Shown here in pieces: positions 37,029 through 45,666 of a stretch of DNA of 64,000 nucleotides (position 1 is the first letter of the stretch; each line of letters starts with the position of its first letter). The notes beneath the pieces are model-generated. The model was given only the letters and a program-made list of their open reading frames with translations, was not told the DNA's origin and did not search any database. The position numbers and the translations under genes were made by a program. This stretch comes from SVEL01 sp017381055. Lineage in GTDB: Bacteria > Bacillota > Clostridia > Lachnospirales > Lachnospiraceae. The stretch covers positions 1-64,000 of the forward strand of contig JAXJYC010000061.1 of the NCBI GenBank assembly GCA_036307185.1. Direction: 5' to 3'.

Positions 37029-37559
37029 CTACCTCCCTATTTCATACAAACACTCCATTCTTTCCTCATCTGTGCCCTTATTTTTTCTGCCGCCATAACA
37101 ACTCACTTTTGTCATACCAAGCTTCTTCATAACATTCTCACTTGCACTATTTTCACTGTCACAATGAGCGATAAAATGCTGTATTCCAACTTCTTCCCTT
37201 GCATACTCCATTGCAGCTAACGCAGCCTCTGTTGCATATCCAAAGCCGTGATAATTCCTTGCTAATATCCATCCCAATTCGCAAGTATCACGTTTTTCAT
37301 TAAGATACAATCCTATAGAACCTATTTGAATTCCATCTTTTAATATAGCTAGTTCATAGAACTCTGGCTTCTCTTTTTCCCATTCTCTTTCACAGGATTC
37401 TAGGAATTCTCTTGTTGCTTCTAAACTATCACTAGGCAAGGCCATCATATACTTTGTATTCTCTATATCAGATGCATATTCATGAGTTGTATCAAGATAC
37501 TTTGTCCCATGCGGCACTAATGTTAATCGCTCTGTTGGAATACACACTTTTTCATTCAT
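37029..37559 (-). CDS. GNAT acetyltransferase, RimJ/RimL-like
   Basis: 176 aa. PTERLTLVPHGTKYLDTTHE, CELGWILARNYHGFGYATEA and NSASENVMKKLGMTKVSCYG are the family blocks. It starts three bp behind the dehydrogenase gene and ends three bp before the transglutaminase-like gene, so the three are co-translated. Confidence 0.88.
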   Translation of the reverse strand: MNEKVCIPTERLTLVPHGTKYLDTTHEYASDIENTKYMMALPSDSLEATREFLESCEREWEKEKPEFYELAILKDGIQIGSIGLYLNEKRDTCELGWILARNYHGFGYATEAALAAMEYAREEVGIQHFIAHCDSENSASENVMKKLGMTKVSCYGGRKNKGTDEERMECLYEIGR

Positions 37560-37562
37560 AAA

Positions 37563-38528
37563 TTAATACCCTTTCCCAAAATCAATAACGTTCTTTTTCA
37601 TCTCGTTATTTTTATCTCTCTTCAAATTCTCACAAAATATATCCACAATCCTTCTTCTTGTATGCATATTTTCTCCCCAAGTTATACCTGATATATGTGG
37701 AGTTAATATTACATTTTCCATATATACTAAAGGATGATTTTCTGGCAACGGTTCAGGTTCTGTAACGTCAAGAACTGCACCTCGAATTATTCCATTTTGT
37801 AATGCATTTGTTAAGTCTTCAGTGTTCACTATCATTCCACGTCCAACATTTACAAGTATAGCATCCTTCTTCATTTTGCCAATTCTATTCTCATCAAACA
37901 TGTTCTCTGTTTCTTTAGTTCCTGGTAACGCGATAACCACCACATCCGCTGTTTTCAAGCAGGCATCCATATTATCTACAGTATATACCTCATCAAAACA
38001 ATCATATTTTCCTCGCATTGTTTGACATATTCCTATAACATAACACCCAAAACTTTTAAGCTTCTTCGCTGTTTCCTTCCCTATATTTCCTGTACCTAAA
38101 ATAAGCACGCTTTTTCCTTCTAATGTATCATCGCCTGCTATCTTATCCCAACAACCATTCTTAATCTGTTCACCATATAAAAATATTTTTCTTATCAACG
38201 CTAAAAGTCCTGAAATAACATATTCTGACACTGCACCCCCATAAGCGCCAGCTGCATTAGTAAGAACTATATTTTCAAAAAGTTCTGGATGTGATGTATA
38301 TTTGTTTGCTCCAGCCCAAGACATTTGAATCCATCGAAGATTTTTTATAGATTGAATTGTACTGTGTTCTGGCTCACCAAATATAATGTCAATATTTTCA
38401 CGTTTTTCACTTTCCAAAAACTCACTTTCGTTCTGAAAAAACAATACATTATCGTCTCCCTCAACCGACGATAAAATTAGATTTCTCTCTTTCTCCGAAC
38501 AGTTTTTTAATACTGCTATATTACGCAT
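37563..38528 (-). CDS. D-2-hydroxyacid dehydrogenase
   Basis: 321 aa. NAD-binding GTGNIGKETAKKLKSFG, then the catalytic region: VNVGRGMIVNTEDL (Arg in the preceding strand block), LDVTEPEPLPENHPLV with the Glu, and LTPHISGITWGEN with the catalytic His. Reduces 2-keto acids or oxidises D-2-hydroxy acids. Substrate unknown. Confidence 0.9.
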   Translation of the reverse strand: MRNIAVLKNCSEKERNLILSSVEGDDNVLFFQNESEFLESEKRENIDIIFGEPEHSTIQSIKNLRWIQMSWAGANKYTSHPELFENIVLTNAAGAYGGAVSEYVISGLLALIRKIFLYGEQIKNGCWDKIAGDDTLEGKSVLILGTGNIGKETAKKLKSFGCYVIGICQTMRGKYDCFDEVYTVDNMDACLKTADVVVIALPGTKETENMFDENRIGKMKKDAILVNVGRGMIVNTEDLTNALQNGIIRGAVLDVTEPEPLPENHPLVYMENVILTPHISGITWGENMHTRRRIVDIFCENLKRDKNNEMKKNVIDFGKGY

Positions 38529-38583
38529 AATCTCTCCTACATTTCCTATGTATATTTAAATATACTCCTGACGTTCTATCCCT

Positions 38584-38844
38584 TTAGTTATAGCTACTTT
38601 CTTTATCGTATTCTCCGTACTCGCATCCGATATTTTCTGCAATCACTTCATCTATCAACTTTCCAAAACGATACAATTTTACAGTACCTTTTCCATTTCC
38701 ACCGTTCCAAAGTCGCTTATGTCGTTTTGCACCATTAGGAGCCTCATAATTTACCAAAAGCATATCCTTTTCTCACAAGTAACTTCTGTAACCATACGAT
38801 TGAACCAAGTCTTTTGCTCTACATACCAAATAATTGGTATGCAT
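38584..38844 (-). pseudogene. Decayed small gene with internal TGA
   Basis: One frame runs from ATG 38844 through a TGA at 38775-38773 to TAA at 38584. The second part (59 codons from ATG 38763) reads MLLVNYEAPNGAKRHKRLWN, then GTVKLYRFGKLIDEVI. The first part reads MHTNYLVCRAKDLVQSYG. The parts form one coherent frame, so this looks like a gene inactivated by a nonsense mutation. No family recognised. Confidence 0.5.
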
Positions 38845-38895
38845 TTCTACGTATATCACTTTTATTAAACATATTATTCTCCTAAGTTTATTATC

Positions 38896-39501
38896 TTATA
38901 TCCAAAATTTTCTACCGAAATATCTGCAAACCTTTTTACGATATTTTATGTACTCATCACCAAATGCTTCTATTAAAAAATCCTCTTCTACATTTACTAT
39001 CTGCAAATGGAAAAGCACCATCACCAAACATGTAGCAACACATAAATACCAATTGAAGAATGCAATCATAATACCTATATACATTAAATCAAATCCTAAA
39101 AATGCTGGATTTCTGCTGACGGAATATATACCGGTTGTTACAAGCTCTGTTTTTTCTTCTCTCTGAACTCCAGCTCTCCAATTATCTTTCATCTGTAGTA
39201 CTGACACGATAAAGGCTACAACACCAAGCGCTAATATAATCAGCCCAATTATACGAAGCACATCGTTTACACTGCCAGTATAAAAAACAATACTTGCCAC
39301 TTCTATTGCAGGTAGTAAATATGTTGAAGTTTTCAATGTAACCTCTATGAACTTTACAAATCCTACCTTGCCTTTTCCTAATTGATCTGTATCTATTCCT
39401 TGTTTTTTTTGGCTAATCATTTTTGCGAAATAGCAAATATAAAACGATGCCATTAAAGCTAATGCTATTATCTTAAAAACCATTATACTTCTCCATTTCA
39501 T
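38896..39501 (-). CDS. Isoprenylcysteine/phospholipid methyltransferase-like membrane protein
   Basis: 201 aa, four or five hydrophobic segments. The C-terminal motif LVTTGIYSVSRNPAFLGFDL (GxYxxxRNPxxxG) and the close EEDFLIEAFGDEYIKYRKKV define the ICMT/PEMT-like family of integral membrane methyltransferases. Acceptor unknown in bacteria of this kind. Confidence 0.88.
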   Translation of the reverse strand: MKWRSIMVFKIIALALMASFYICYFAKMISQKKQGIDTDQLGKGKVGFVKFIEVTLKTSTYLLPAIEVASIVFYTGSVNDVLRIIGLIILALGVVAFIVSVLQMKDNWRAGVQREEKTELVTTGIYSVSRNPAFLGFDLMYIGIMIAFFNWYLCVATCLVMVLFHLQIVNVEEDFLIEAFGDEYIKYRKKVCRYFGRKFWI

Positions 39502-39565
39502 TTCACTAAATATATAGTATCTAGAATATCACAAAGATTGTTTGTTTGCAAAGGAAGAATAAAAA

Positions 39566-39593
39566 CTCCCATAGGAAATTAATCCTATGGGAG
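39566..39593 (-). terminator. Terminator of toxin-antitoxin operon
   Basis: CTCCCATAGGA pairs perfectly with TCCTATGGGAG, followed on the minus strand by TTTTTATTC. Confidence 0.85.
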
Positions 39594-39603
39594 AGTGATC
39601 TAA

Positions 39604-39936
39604 TTAGTCATTTTGCTTAATCCATATTTTCATAATATTTTCCCAATTCATTCTTTCTTTAAGTACACGAAGAATCCAAATATTAACATCATCCACAACA
39701 TAGAAAAACAAATATGATTTTATGTTATTCATATAAATATTAAGTCCCTTATATATTAACTGTGTATTCTTAAAACTTGTTGGAGACTTCTTAATAATCA
39801 TCAAAGCTTCTTTTATTTTTTTATCGAAATTCACTCCATATTCCGGGTACTTAAATTTATTCAAAATATACGTTTTCATTTGTACCAAATCTTTTCTTGC
39901 TGTCGGTACAAATCTAATTGTATAACTTTTAAGCAT
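39604..39936 (-). CDS. RelE/ParE family toxin
   Basis: 110 aa. The ParE/RelE pattern is present: YTIRFVPTARKDLVQMKTYI, then a helical pair and the strand block YLFFYVVDDVNIWILRVLKE. Toxins of this fold cleave mRNA on the ribosome or poison gyrase; which applies cannot be told. It starts one base after the antitoxin stop codon (TAATATG), the classic coupled arrangement. Confidence 0.85.
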   Translation of the reverse strand: MLKSYTIRFVPTARKDLVQMKTYILNKFKYPEYGVNFDKKIKEALMIIKKSPTSFKNTQLIYKGLNIYMNNIKSYLFFYVVDDVNIWILRVLKERMNWENIMKIWIKQND

Positions 39937-39937
39937 A

Positions 39938-40090
39938 TTACTTAATGCTTTCTAGCTCCTTAAACATTTCTTCCTCAGAAACAAATTCCCCTCTTTTATA
40001 CTCTTCAATCGCCTCATCAAGCATATTAAGCACAATCTGAACTTGATTCTCTGTAGGACAATCCACATTTCCTTTTGCAGTAATATCCAT
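39938..40090 (-). CDS. Antitoxin of the RelE/ParE pair
   Basis: 50 aa: MDITAKGNVDCPTENQVQIV, a helix with NMLDEAIEEYKRG, and the acidic tail VSEEEMFKELESIK. An AAAGGAG site lies just upstream. Small acidic C-terminus next to a ParE-type toxin supports the call. Too short for many gene finders. Its own promoter is at 40139-40167. Confidence 0.8.
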   Translation of the reverse strand: MDITAKGNVDCPTENQVQIVLNMLDEAIEEYKRGEFVSEEEMFKELESIK

Positions 40091-40138
40091 AACATCTCTC
40101 CTTTCAAATAATACTTAAAATCATCACTTATTTCCTAT

Positions 40139-40167
40139 ATTGTATCTCGTTACTATTCATTTTACAA
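40139..40167 (-). promoter_or_regulatory. Promoter of toxin-antitoxin operon
   Basis: Minus strand: -35 TTGTAA (40167-40162), 17-bp spacer, -10 TACAAT (40144-40139). Confidence 0.65.
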
Positions 40168-40247
40168 CCTAGTTTTCTGACTAATCTAATCTGTAAATCC
40201 AACAAACACTTATAAGAAATATTGTAACCTCTATAATTCATCACTTT

Positions 40248-40292
40248 ATACCATTGGCATACTTGCATTTTATCATATTCCAATGGTATAAT
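40248..40292 (+). promoter_or_regulatory. Promoter and operator of XRE gene
   Basis: A perfect 10-bp inverted repeat ATACCATTGG (40248-40257) and CCAATGGTAT (40280-40289) encloses the promoter: -35 TTGCAT (40263-40268), 18-bp spacer, -10 TATAAT (40287-40292). The right arm overlaps the -10, so binding would block transcription. The XRE protein just downstream is the obvious ligand. Confidence 0.65.
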
Positions 40293-40324
40293 CAATAATA
40301 ATCTTTAAAACGAAAGGATTTATT

Positions 40325-40669
40325 ATGAACACAACAACTCTTAACATAAAACGCCTCATTCAATGTCGCGAAAAACTGGGCATAACAAAACAAGAGGCTG
40401 CTAAGCGTATGGAAATGTCACAGCCAGCCTACTTACGATACGAATCTGGACAAAGAATTCCTTCTATTCATGTAATATATGTTATGGCAGATGTTCTTGG
40501 CACATCTGCTGAGTACTTACTAGGTCAAACTGATAATCATAATCCTAAACGATACGTTGTTGATATAGAACATGATTCCATTTTATTTGAAATGGTTAAA
40601 TCATACAAAGAGGCTGATAATGATGCTAAATCACGATTATTAGCATATATTAAAAAATTCGCAGAATAA
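40325..40669 (+). CDS. XRE family transcriptional regulator
   Basis: 114 aa. N-terminal helix-turn-helix: RLIQCREKLGITKQEAAKRM, then SQPAYLRYESGQRIPS, IYVMADVLGTSAEYLLGQT. The C-terminal 45 residues are a short helical part. AAAGGA site at start. Divergent from the toxin-antitoxin operon, with an inverted-repeat operator over its promoter. Confidence 0.92.
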   Translation: MNTTTLNIKRLIQCREKLGITKQEAAKRMEMSQPAYLRYESGQRIPSIHVIYVMADVLGTSAEYLLGQTDNHNPKRYVVDIEHDSILFEMVKSYKEADNDAKSRLLAYIKKFAE

Positions 40670-40686
40670 TAACATAACAAAAATAA

Positions 40687-40710
40687 ATGCCGCAGATTTC
40701 TCTGCGGCAT
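40687..40710 (-). terminator. Terminator, GCCGCAGA stem type (copy 1)
   Basis: ATGCCGCAGA pairs with TCTGCGGCAT, loop GAAA on the minus strand, then TTTATTTTTG. It follows the HAD gene on the minus strand and may also stop the XRE gene. Near-identical stems occur at 44640 and 58870. Confidence 0.85.
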
Positions 40711-40733
40711 ATACTTTATACAATTACAATATC

Positions 40734-41468
40734 TTAATCCAACTCACCTAATATATCCACCAACTCTTTCCATGTCTTTACCGTAAGAACATCTTCCTTT
40801 TGCTCATACTTCATATCTATAGCACCAATATACCAAACAGGCTGCATTCCAGCTTCTTTTGCACCTACTATATCACACTGATACTGGTCTCCTATAAACC
40901 ATACATCCCCAGGTGATAATTCCGCCTTCTCTAGTGCCAACTCGAATATATGCTTATTAGGCTTACGATACATATACTCACTTGTAGCTATAATAAATTC
41001 AAAATCATTATCTGGAAGACACTCATTAATTCTTTTTGTCACCGCTTGTCCACTATAAGCAATATTACTAATCACTCCAGTACGAATTCCATTTTTCTTT
41101 AGAAATTCTAAGAATTCCTCTACTCCATCTGTCGGTGTACCTGGTGCCGCAGCATCCCAAAATACACTATCCATTTCCTCTGAACTTAAATGTATCTCGA
41201 CACCTTGAGATTCATATAAGTATTTAGAAAACATTCGATTAGGCACTTCCACCTGGAATAAATGTCTCTTTTCCGGATCAAAACGTCCTAGTTCTTTATT
41301 CAATTCATTCGCATACGCTTGTAATTCTTCTGCAGTTTTATTGTATTTATTTTTTGTAGCATATTTAAGAACAGCTTCTGTACCTTTTACGCCATCAAAT
41401 ATTTTTTCATTTACCAATGTTTGACCATAGTCAAATAATATCATCTTAGGTTTTCTCATCTTACGCAC
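40734..41468 (-). CDS. HAD family hydrolase
   Basis: 244 aa. The first HAD motif reads ILFDYGQTLV: the nucleophile Asp is there but the second Asp (usual DxD) is Gly, so phosphatase activity may be altered. Motif II region GVISNIAYSG, the lysine in MYRKPNKHIFELAL and the metal pair VWFIGDQYQCDIVGAK are intact. It is seven bp behind the flavodoxin-like gene. Confidence 0.87.
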   Translation of the reverse strand: MRKMRKPKMILFDYGQTLVNEKIFDGVKGTEAVLKYATKNKYNKTAEELQAYANELNKELGRFDPEKRHLFQVEVPNRMFSKYLYESQGVEIHLSSEEMDSVFWDAAAPGTPTDGVEEFLEFLKKNGIRTGVISNIAYSGQAVTKRINECLPDNDFEFIIATSEYMYRKPNKHIFELALEKAELSPGDVWFIGDQYQCDIVGAKEAGMQPVWYIGAIDMKYEQKEDVLTVKTWKELVDILGELD

Positions 41469-41475
41469 TTCTCCT

Positions 41476-42015
41476 CTATATAAGACTACAAAAAGCTTTT
41501 ATTTCGTCTTTTCTACTTTCCAACGCCTCTTTATACTCTATTGAACATAACCCTAAACTGCCACAAGCTTCAATCTCCATATGACCATAAAAATGTTCTA
41601 TACTTTCGATAATTCGATCACACTCTCTCATACTTGGCCCCGTTCTTAATGCAATCGAATATCCCTTTTTTCCACTACTTATTTTCGCATGTGGTTCATG
41701 GGTATTACACCATGGTGTACATCTATCAATAAATGCCTTAAATTGTCCTGGAATATCTGCCCAATACGAAGGTGCTACCGATATTATTATATCTGCCCAT
41801 TCGTATTGCTCTATTATTTTATCTACATCATCATTCTGAATACATTTTGCAGTATTATGGCAGGTTCTACAACCTTTGCAATAACCAAAATTGTAATCAT
41901 CAATACATATCTTTCGGATATCATATTTTTCTTGTAAATTAGAACTAACTATGTTTACAATTTCAGCTGTTGCTCCATTCCGTACTGGACTACAATTCAT
42001 CACTAAAACGTTCAT
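41476..42015 (-). CDS. Flavodoxin-like NADPH-dependent FMN reductase
   Basis: 179 aa. The FMN phosphate loop is NCSPVRNGATAEIV (SxxxxG.T type), and the second loop PSYWADIPGQFKAFIDRC holds the ring. A cysteine cluster CKGCRTCHNTAKC (about 47-59) is common in the NADPH-dependent oxidoreductase group with a two-cysteine hinge. Electron acceptor unknown. Confidence 0.85.
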   Translation of the reverse strand: MNVLVMNCSPVRNGATAEIVNIVSSNLQEKYDIRKICIDDYNFGYCKGCRTCHNTAKCIQNDDVDKIIEQYEWADIIISVAPSYWADIPGQFKAFIDRCTPWCNTHEPHAKISSGKKGYSIALRTGPSMRECDRIIESIEHFYGHMEIEACGSLGLCSIEYKEALESRKDEIKAFCSLI

Positions 42016-42534
42016 TATACTCTCCTCCGAAATGTATATTGTTCAGTATTATACTCTTGAAGTTTTGGAATTGCAAGACAATTTTTGAGCAAATGTATGT
42101 TTTTTTCTACAACAAGCGGTTTATGAAGACTGAGCGCAGGCATGCCAGAAATAAAAATCGACCGGCCGAGTGTGCAAGCAAGCTTGCGAAATATATACCC
42201 TTCGCCGTGTATTCAGCTCGAATACGCTTCGCTTCTTCTCGCTGTGGGGCATTCGCCCCATTCGTCATAAAATATAAAAAGGTTCAGAAACACATAAATG
42301 TATTTCTGAACCTTTCCATATTTTCTGCCGTACACGGCTCATTGCTTATTCAAACTCTATAATGCATTCTATATATTGAGTCCGTCAAATTCAATTTACA
42401 GCATATCTTGTATAAATTTTCTAATTATTCCATCTCGTCTACTGAGTTTTGGAAGTTTTTATAGACAAAATGTAGACATTTATTCATTAAAAACATATAC
42501 ATAATAAAAGCATATCATTTTTATATATTTTTTC
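42016..42534. other. Non-coding region with hairpins and an att-like repeat
   Basis: No convincing gene. 42100-42260 is richer in G+C than its surroundings and holds short hairpins (GGGGC/GCCCC, GCAAGC/GCTTGC). A strong minus-strand terminator is at 42278-42315. An 18-bp near-repeat of 47567-47584 lies at 42347-42364. The minus-strand frame ending there (IIEFE, stop) carries two stops within the preceding 30 codons, a decayed copy of the small frame at 47566-47721. Confidence 0.5.
42278..42315 (-). terminator. Terminator of Abi_2 gene
   Basis: AAAGGTTCAGAAA pairs perfectly with TTTCTGAACCTTT over 13 bp, followed on the minus strand by TTATATTTT. Confidence 0.75.
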
Positions 42535-43413
42535 CTATTTATTTTCTAATAACTCTTTCCAATTATCTGGAAAGCCCATTGTTTTTATCTGTACACTTTG
42601 ATATTTATCAAAAAGCATCTCTATCTTGTCCACAAACATATTCCAATGCAAATCATTCTTCAATAAATATTTCATGCACAATAATACACCATATACTCGG
42701 TTATTCCCTATTCCCGCTTGTGTGTATTCTTTATATAACATTGGTGTCTTTGACATTTTTGCATTATATAAACGTCCATAGTGTGCACAAATATTTCTAA
42801 CATACGAAATACTCTCTAACCAACTTTCAATATATGTATATCCAACACCAAAAGTCTTAGCAATCTCTTTCTTGTCTTTATTATGCATATTTTTATAAAA
42901 TTTCGATAATGTACCAAAGCTAAAAACTTCAACCAATGCATACATCGGTAATTGTCCACCTTCATAGTTCTCTCTAAAATTACGCACAAACGGAGCTTTT
43001 AAATTTCTTCCAATCTCCTGTTTAATATCTTCTAAAAATTCTTTATGATACTCTTCATTCTCAAAATTCTCTGCTTCAAGGTATCCTAATACTCCATATT
43101 GTTGTGCAAAATAATTTGCCATTCTACATCTAACATTAATTTCAATTTTCTCAATTTCTGGAAATATTATCTGCCTTAAATTTGAATTAAACAAATATAG
43201 ATTAACAATCTCCTTAAATGTTGTCTTATTATCATAATTACCATTCTTAGGCTTTAAATTAATACTATATGCCTTTACTAGTCTAAAATAAGAAATATCA
43301 TTAAGTATCTTTTTCGCATATTCCTCATCATCGACAATCAACCCAATACTTTTCAGATTTTCTACTTGTTCTTCAATTGTCATAGGAGGCTGATGCTGCT
43401 TTAATTCTCCCAT
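42535..43413 (-). CDS. Abi_2 (AbiD/AbiF-type) HEPN protein
   Basis: 292 aa. Pfam Abi_2-type pattern: TIEEQVENLKSIGLIVDDEE, FRLVKAYSINL, LYLFNSNLRQIIFPEIEKIE and INVRCRMANYF. The HEPN RNase motif Rx4H is present twice in the expected places, clearly at VRNICAHYGRLYN. AbiD/AbiF proteins abort phage infection. A 40-nt hairpin RNA (43437-43476) lies 24 nt upstream on the same strand, an arrangement reported for AbiF-type systems related to the origin of Cas13. The ORF begins after AAGGAGAA. Confidence 0.88.
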   Translation of the reverse strand: MGELKQHQPPMTIEEQVENLKSIGLIVDDEEYAKKILNDISYFRLVKAYSINLKPKNGNYDNKTTFKEIVNLYLFNSNLRQIIFPEIEKIEINVRCRMANYFAQQYGVLGYLEAENFENEEYHKEFLEDIKQEIGRNLKAPFVRNFRENYEGGQLPMYALVEVFSFGTLSKFYKNMHNKDKKEIAKTFGVGYTYIESWLESISYVRNICAHYGRLYNAKMSKTPMLYKEYTQAGIGNNRVYGVLLCMKYLLKNDLHWNMFVDKIEMLFDKYQSVQIKTMGFPDNWKELLENK

Positions 43414-43436
43414 ACAATATTCTCCTTAAATTAAAA

Positions 43437-43476
43437 GACCCAACGTGGTCCGCATCGTTGAGAGGCGTGTTGGGTT
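43437..43476 (-). ncRNA. Hairpin RNA upstream of Abi_2 gene
   Basis: On the minus strand AACCCAACACGCCTCTCAAC, then GATGCGGACCACGTTGGGTC and TTTTAATTT. The outer stem is ACCCAAC/GTTGGGT with a structured, G+C-richer interior, and the T-run could end a short transcript. I recall very similar sequence before Abi genes in other Firmicutes; this could not be checked here. Possible antitoxin or guide-like RNA of the Abi protein, or simply an attenuator. Confidence 0.65.
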
Positions 43477-43655
43477 CTGTTAAAAGTATTATATGCAATT
43501 ACCATTAAAAATGCAATATTTTTTTGTTTTTTAAACAATATTTTTTGCTTTTTTAACAATATTTCCTATTAAATAAATTGATTCACTAATAATCAGAAAA
43601 TGCAAGGTAACTCTAAGTCTACCTTGCATCACTTATTTTATGTACAGTTTTAATA

Positions 43656-44509
43656 TTAATCTAATATTTCAAAGTTAATATCGTTTGCTTTTGCATATTC
43701 TTCTGCAGCAGAACCAGCTGGAGCAAAAATTGTTACATTTTCGGTTGATTCAAATACATCCTTTCCAAATTGTACTTCACAATCCAAAATATGTACTTCT
43801 GTTAATTTTCTGCAAAAACTAAATGCCATCAAACTAACTTCTACTTGCCCACCTTTAAAATATGCTTTCTGTAACTTAGAATATATAAACGCACTGTCTC
43901 CAATTTTCTTTAGATTACTTGGTAAGGTAATTTCTTCAATATTACACATATTAAAAGCACCACTATCAATTTCCTCCAATGTATCTGGCAGCTCAATTGC
44001 GCTTACTGTACTTGATGTAAAAGTTCCTTCCTCAATTTTCTTTACATCACCACATATAAGTAATTTATCTACTCGTACTCCAACAAATGCATCCTTAGAT
44101 ATTTCATTTACATTTTCGTTTAAAACAATCGCTTTTGCCCACACACTCATAAAAGCTTCAAAAGCAATCTTTGTTACTTTTTTTCCATCAATTTCATCTG
44201 GCACTACGATAACAACATCTCCGCCACCAGTTCCCCAATATCTATCAATGGCTATATTTCCATCATCATTTCATGATAGTTAAAATCCTCAACCGTTGTT
44301 TCTGGCAACGATAACAAATACTCATTTGACAATTCATCATTATTTGATTCATGCTTTTCTTCTGTAGTATTCTCCTGTGTATTATTTTCCGTTTCATTAT
44401 CAATCGCTACAGTACTTGTTTCATTAGAACCTATCTTGCTTTCGTTTCCACAAGCAACTAAAGTCGCCATCATTGTAGCTAAAATCACTATACCAATTTT
44501 TTTCTTCAT
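43656..44509 (-). pseudogene. BspA-like lipoprotein with LRR_5 repeats, frameshifted
   Basis: The 5' frame (ATG 44509) encodes a lipoprotein signal (ILATMMATLVAC) and an acidic linker and ends at a TAG at 44252, after DFNYHEMMMEI. The downstream frame carries the rest: NDDGNIAIDRYWGTGGGDVV, PDEIDGKKVTKIAFEAF, then repeats FKKGGQ-type with LEEIDSGAFNM, LKKIGDSAFIY. In relatives the first frame runs straight into DGxIxIxxYxG. One lost base in the A-run near 44270 explains the break, by mutation or sequencing error. If repaired it is a surface LRR_5 protein of about 284 aa. Confidence 0.75.
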
Positions 44510-44639
44510 TATTTGTACTCCTTTTATCTCTCTGTTTTTTGAAAACTATTATATATATATGCTCCATGTCAAACTACTTTCGTGGTTATCTATGCTTTCT
44601 TGGCAATTAATTTATTATTTAGTATCATTGCATAAATAA

Positions 44640-44663
44640 ATGCCGCAGATTCCTCTGCGGCAT
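44640..44663 (-). terminator. Terminator, GCCGCAGA stem type (copy 2)
   Basis: ATGCCGCAGA/TCTGCGGCAT with loop GGAA on the minus strand, then TTATTTATG. It lies past the hydrolase stop. Confidence 0.8.
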
Positions 44664-44724
44664 TCCTAAAATCCATAATTAGGGTCTGTATCTAGGTTTC
44701 TTTTATTTCATTCGCCTCTTCTTA

Positions 44725-45666
44725 CTATGCAAATTGCTGTAACCACTGTGTAATTACTTCTTCTGTCTCTTTGTGTACCGGCTGTGATGCCAAACGTTTA
44801 TACTGTTTCTGTACTGTCATCATACTGTTGTCATCATCTATCACACGCAGCATATGATTTACTCTCTCCGGAGCATAGGTCTGTACATGCTTCATATCAC
44901 CAAACATTTGTAATGTCCTATAATCTGCAGACAAATCAGCCGTACCGGTAATTGCCAACACAGGCTTACCAAAATCCCCCAACATCTTCACAAAATCCTC
45001 TGATGTATAGGAACCATGTTCCGATACCCACTTGGCATTCATCATCACACCACCAAAAAAGACCCTGTCTTTTTGAGCGTTCATACACTTACCAAACAAT
45101 GCTTCCACCTTAGCATCCATTTTTACTTGATTTGCCTGGCCTTTTAATAACAAACCCAGTAATCCTTTCTTGGTTCTAAATTCCTCCACTGCCAAGCGAT
45201 TTTGATACAAAAGGGCATCCTTCATACTCAATCCCGCTCCACCAAGCAGCAATAATCCCGCCACCGGCTCTTTCTTTGCAAGAAGGGAGCCTAACATAAC
45301 ACCCTCACTATGTCCGCAGATAATGACTCTCTCACTGTCTACATACGGAAGTGCCTTTAAATATTTCACTACCGTTATAGCATCCTCTGTCAAATCGCTG
45401 ACACCTGCTGTATTATAATTTCCTGTTGACTGATGAGTACCACGTTTATCATATCGTGCACACACAAAACCACTCTCCACAAAGAAATCTGAAAGATTCT
45501 TGTACAAGTCTGTTTTGAAGTTTTTGAGATTGCCGTCCCTGTCAGTTTTGCCGGTTCCCATAATGATGAGCACAGCAGGGGATTTACTTGTATTGTCTGT
45601 ATGCGCAATCGTAGCTCCTATAGAAAATGCTCCTTGAATTGTAACCCGTTCTTCTCTTATACTCAT
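44725..45666 (-). CDS. Alpha/beta hydrolase
   Basis: 313 aa. Nucleophile elbow GHSEGVM with the serine, oxyanion region IIMGTGKTDRDGN, acid and base candidates GTADLSADYR and RVNHMLR. The pattern of the second half (CARYDKRGTHQS) fits the DUF1749/serine-hydrolase group with a cap. It overlaps the regulator gene by four bp (ATGA), so the two are coupled. Confidence 0.88.
   Translation of the reverse strand: MSIREERVTIQGAFSIGATIAHTDNTSKSPAVLIIMGTGKTDRDGNLKNFKTDLYKNLSDFFVESGFVCARYDKRGTHQSTGNYNTAGVSDLTEDAITVVKYLKALPYVDSERVIICGHSEGVMLGSLLAKKEPVAGLLLLGGAGLSMKDALLYQNRLAVEEFRTKKGLLGLLLKGQANQVKMDAKVEALFGKCMNAQKDRVFFGGVMMNAKWVSEHGSYTSEDFVKMLGDFGKPVLAITGTADLSADYRTLQMFGDMKHVQTYAPERVNHMLRVIDDDNSMMTVQKQYKRLASQPVHKETEEVITQWLQQFA

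Noticed and set aside
27127..38528. Integron cassette array
   Set aside because: No attC-like imperfect palindromes between genes and no integron integrase nearby.
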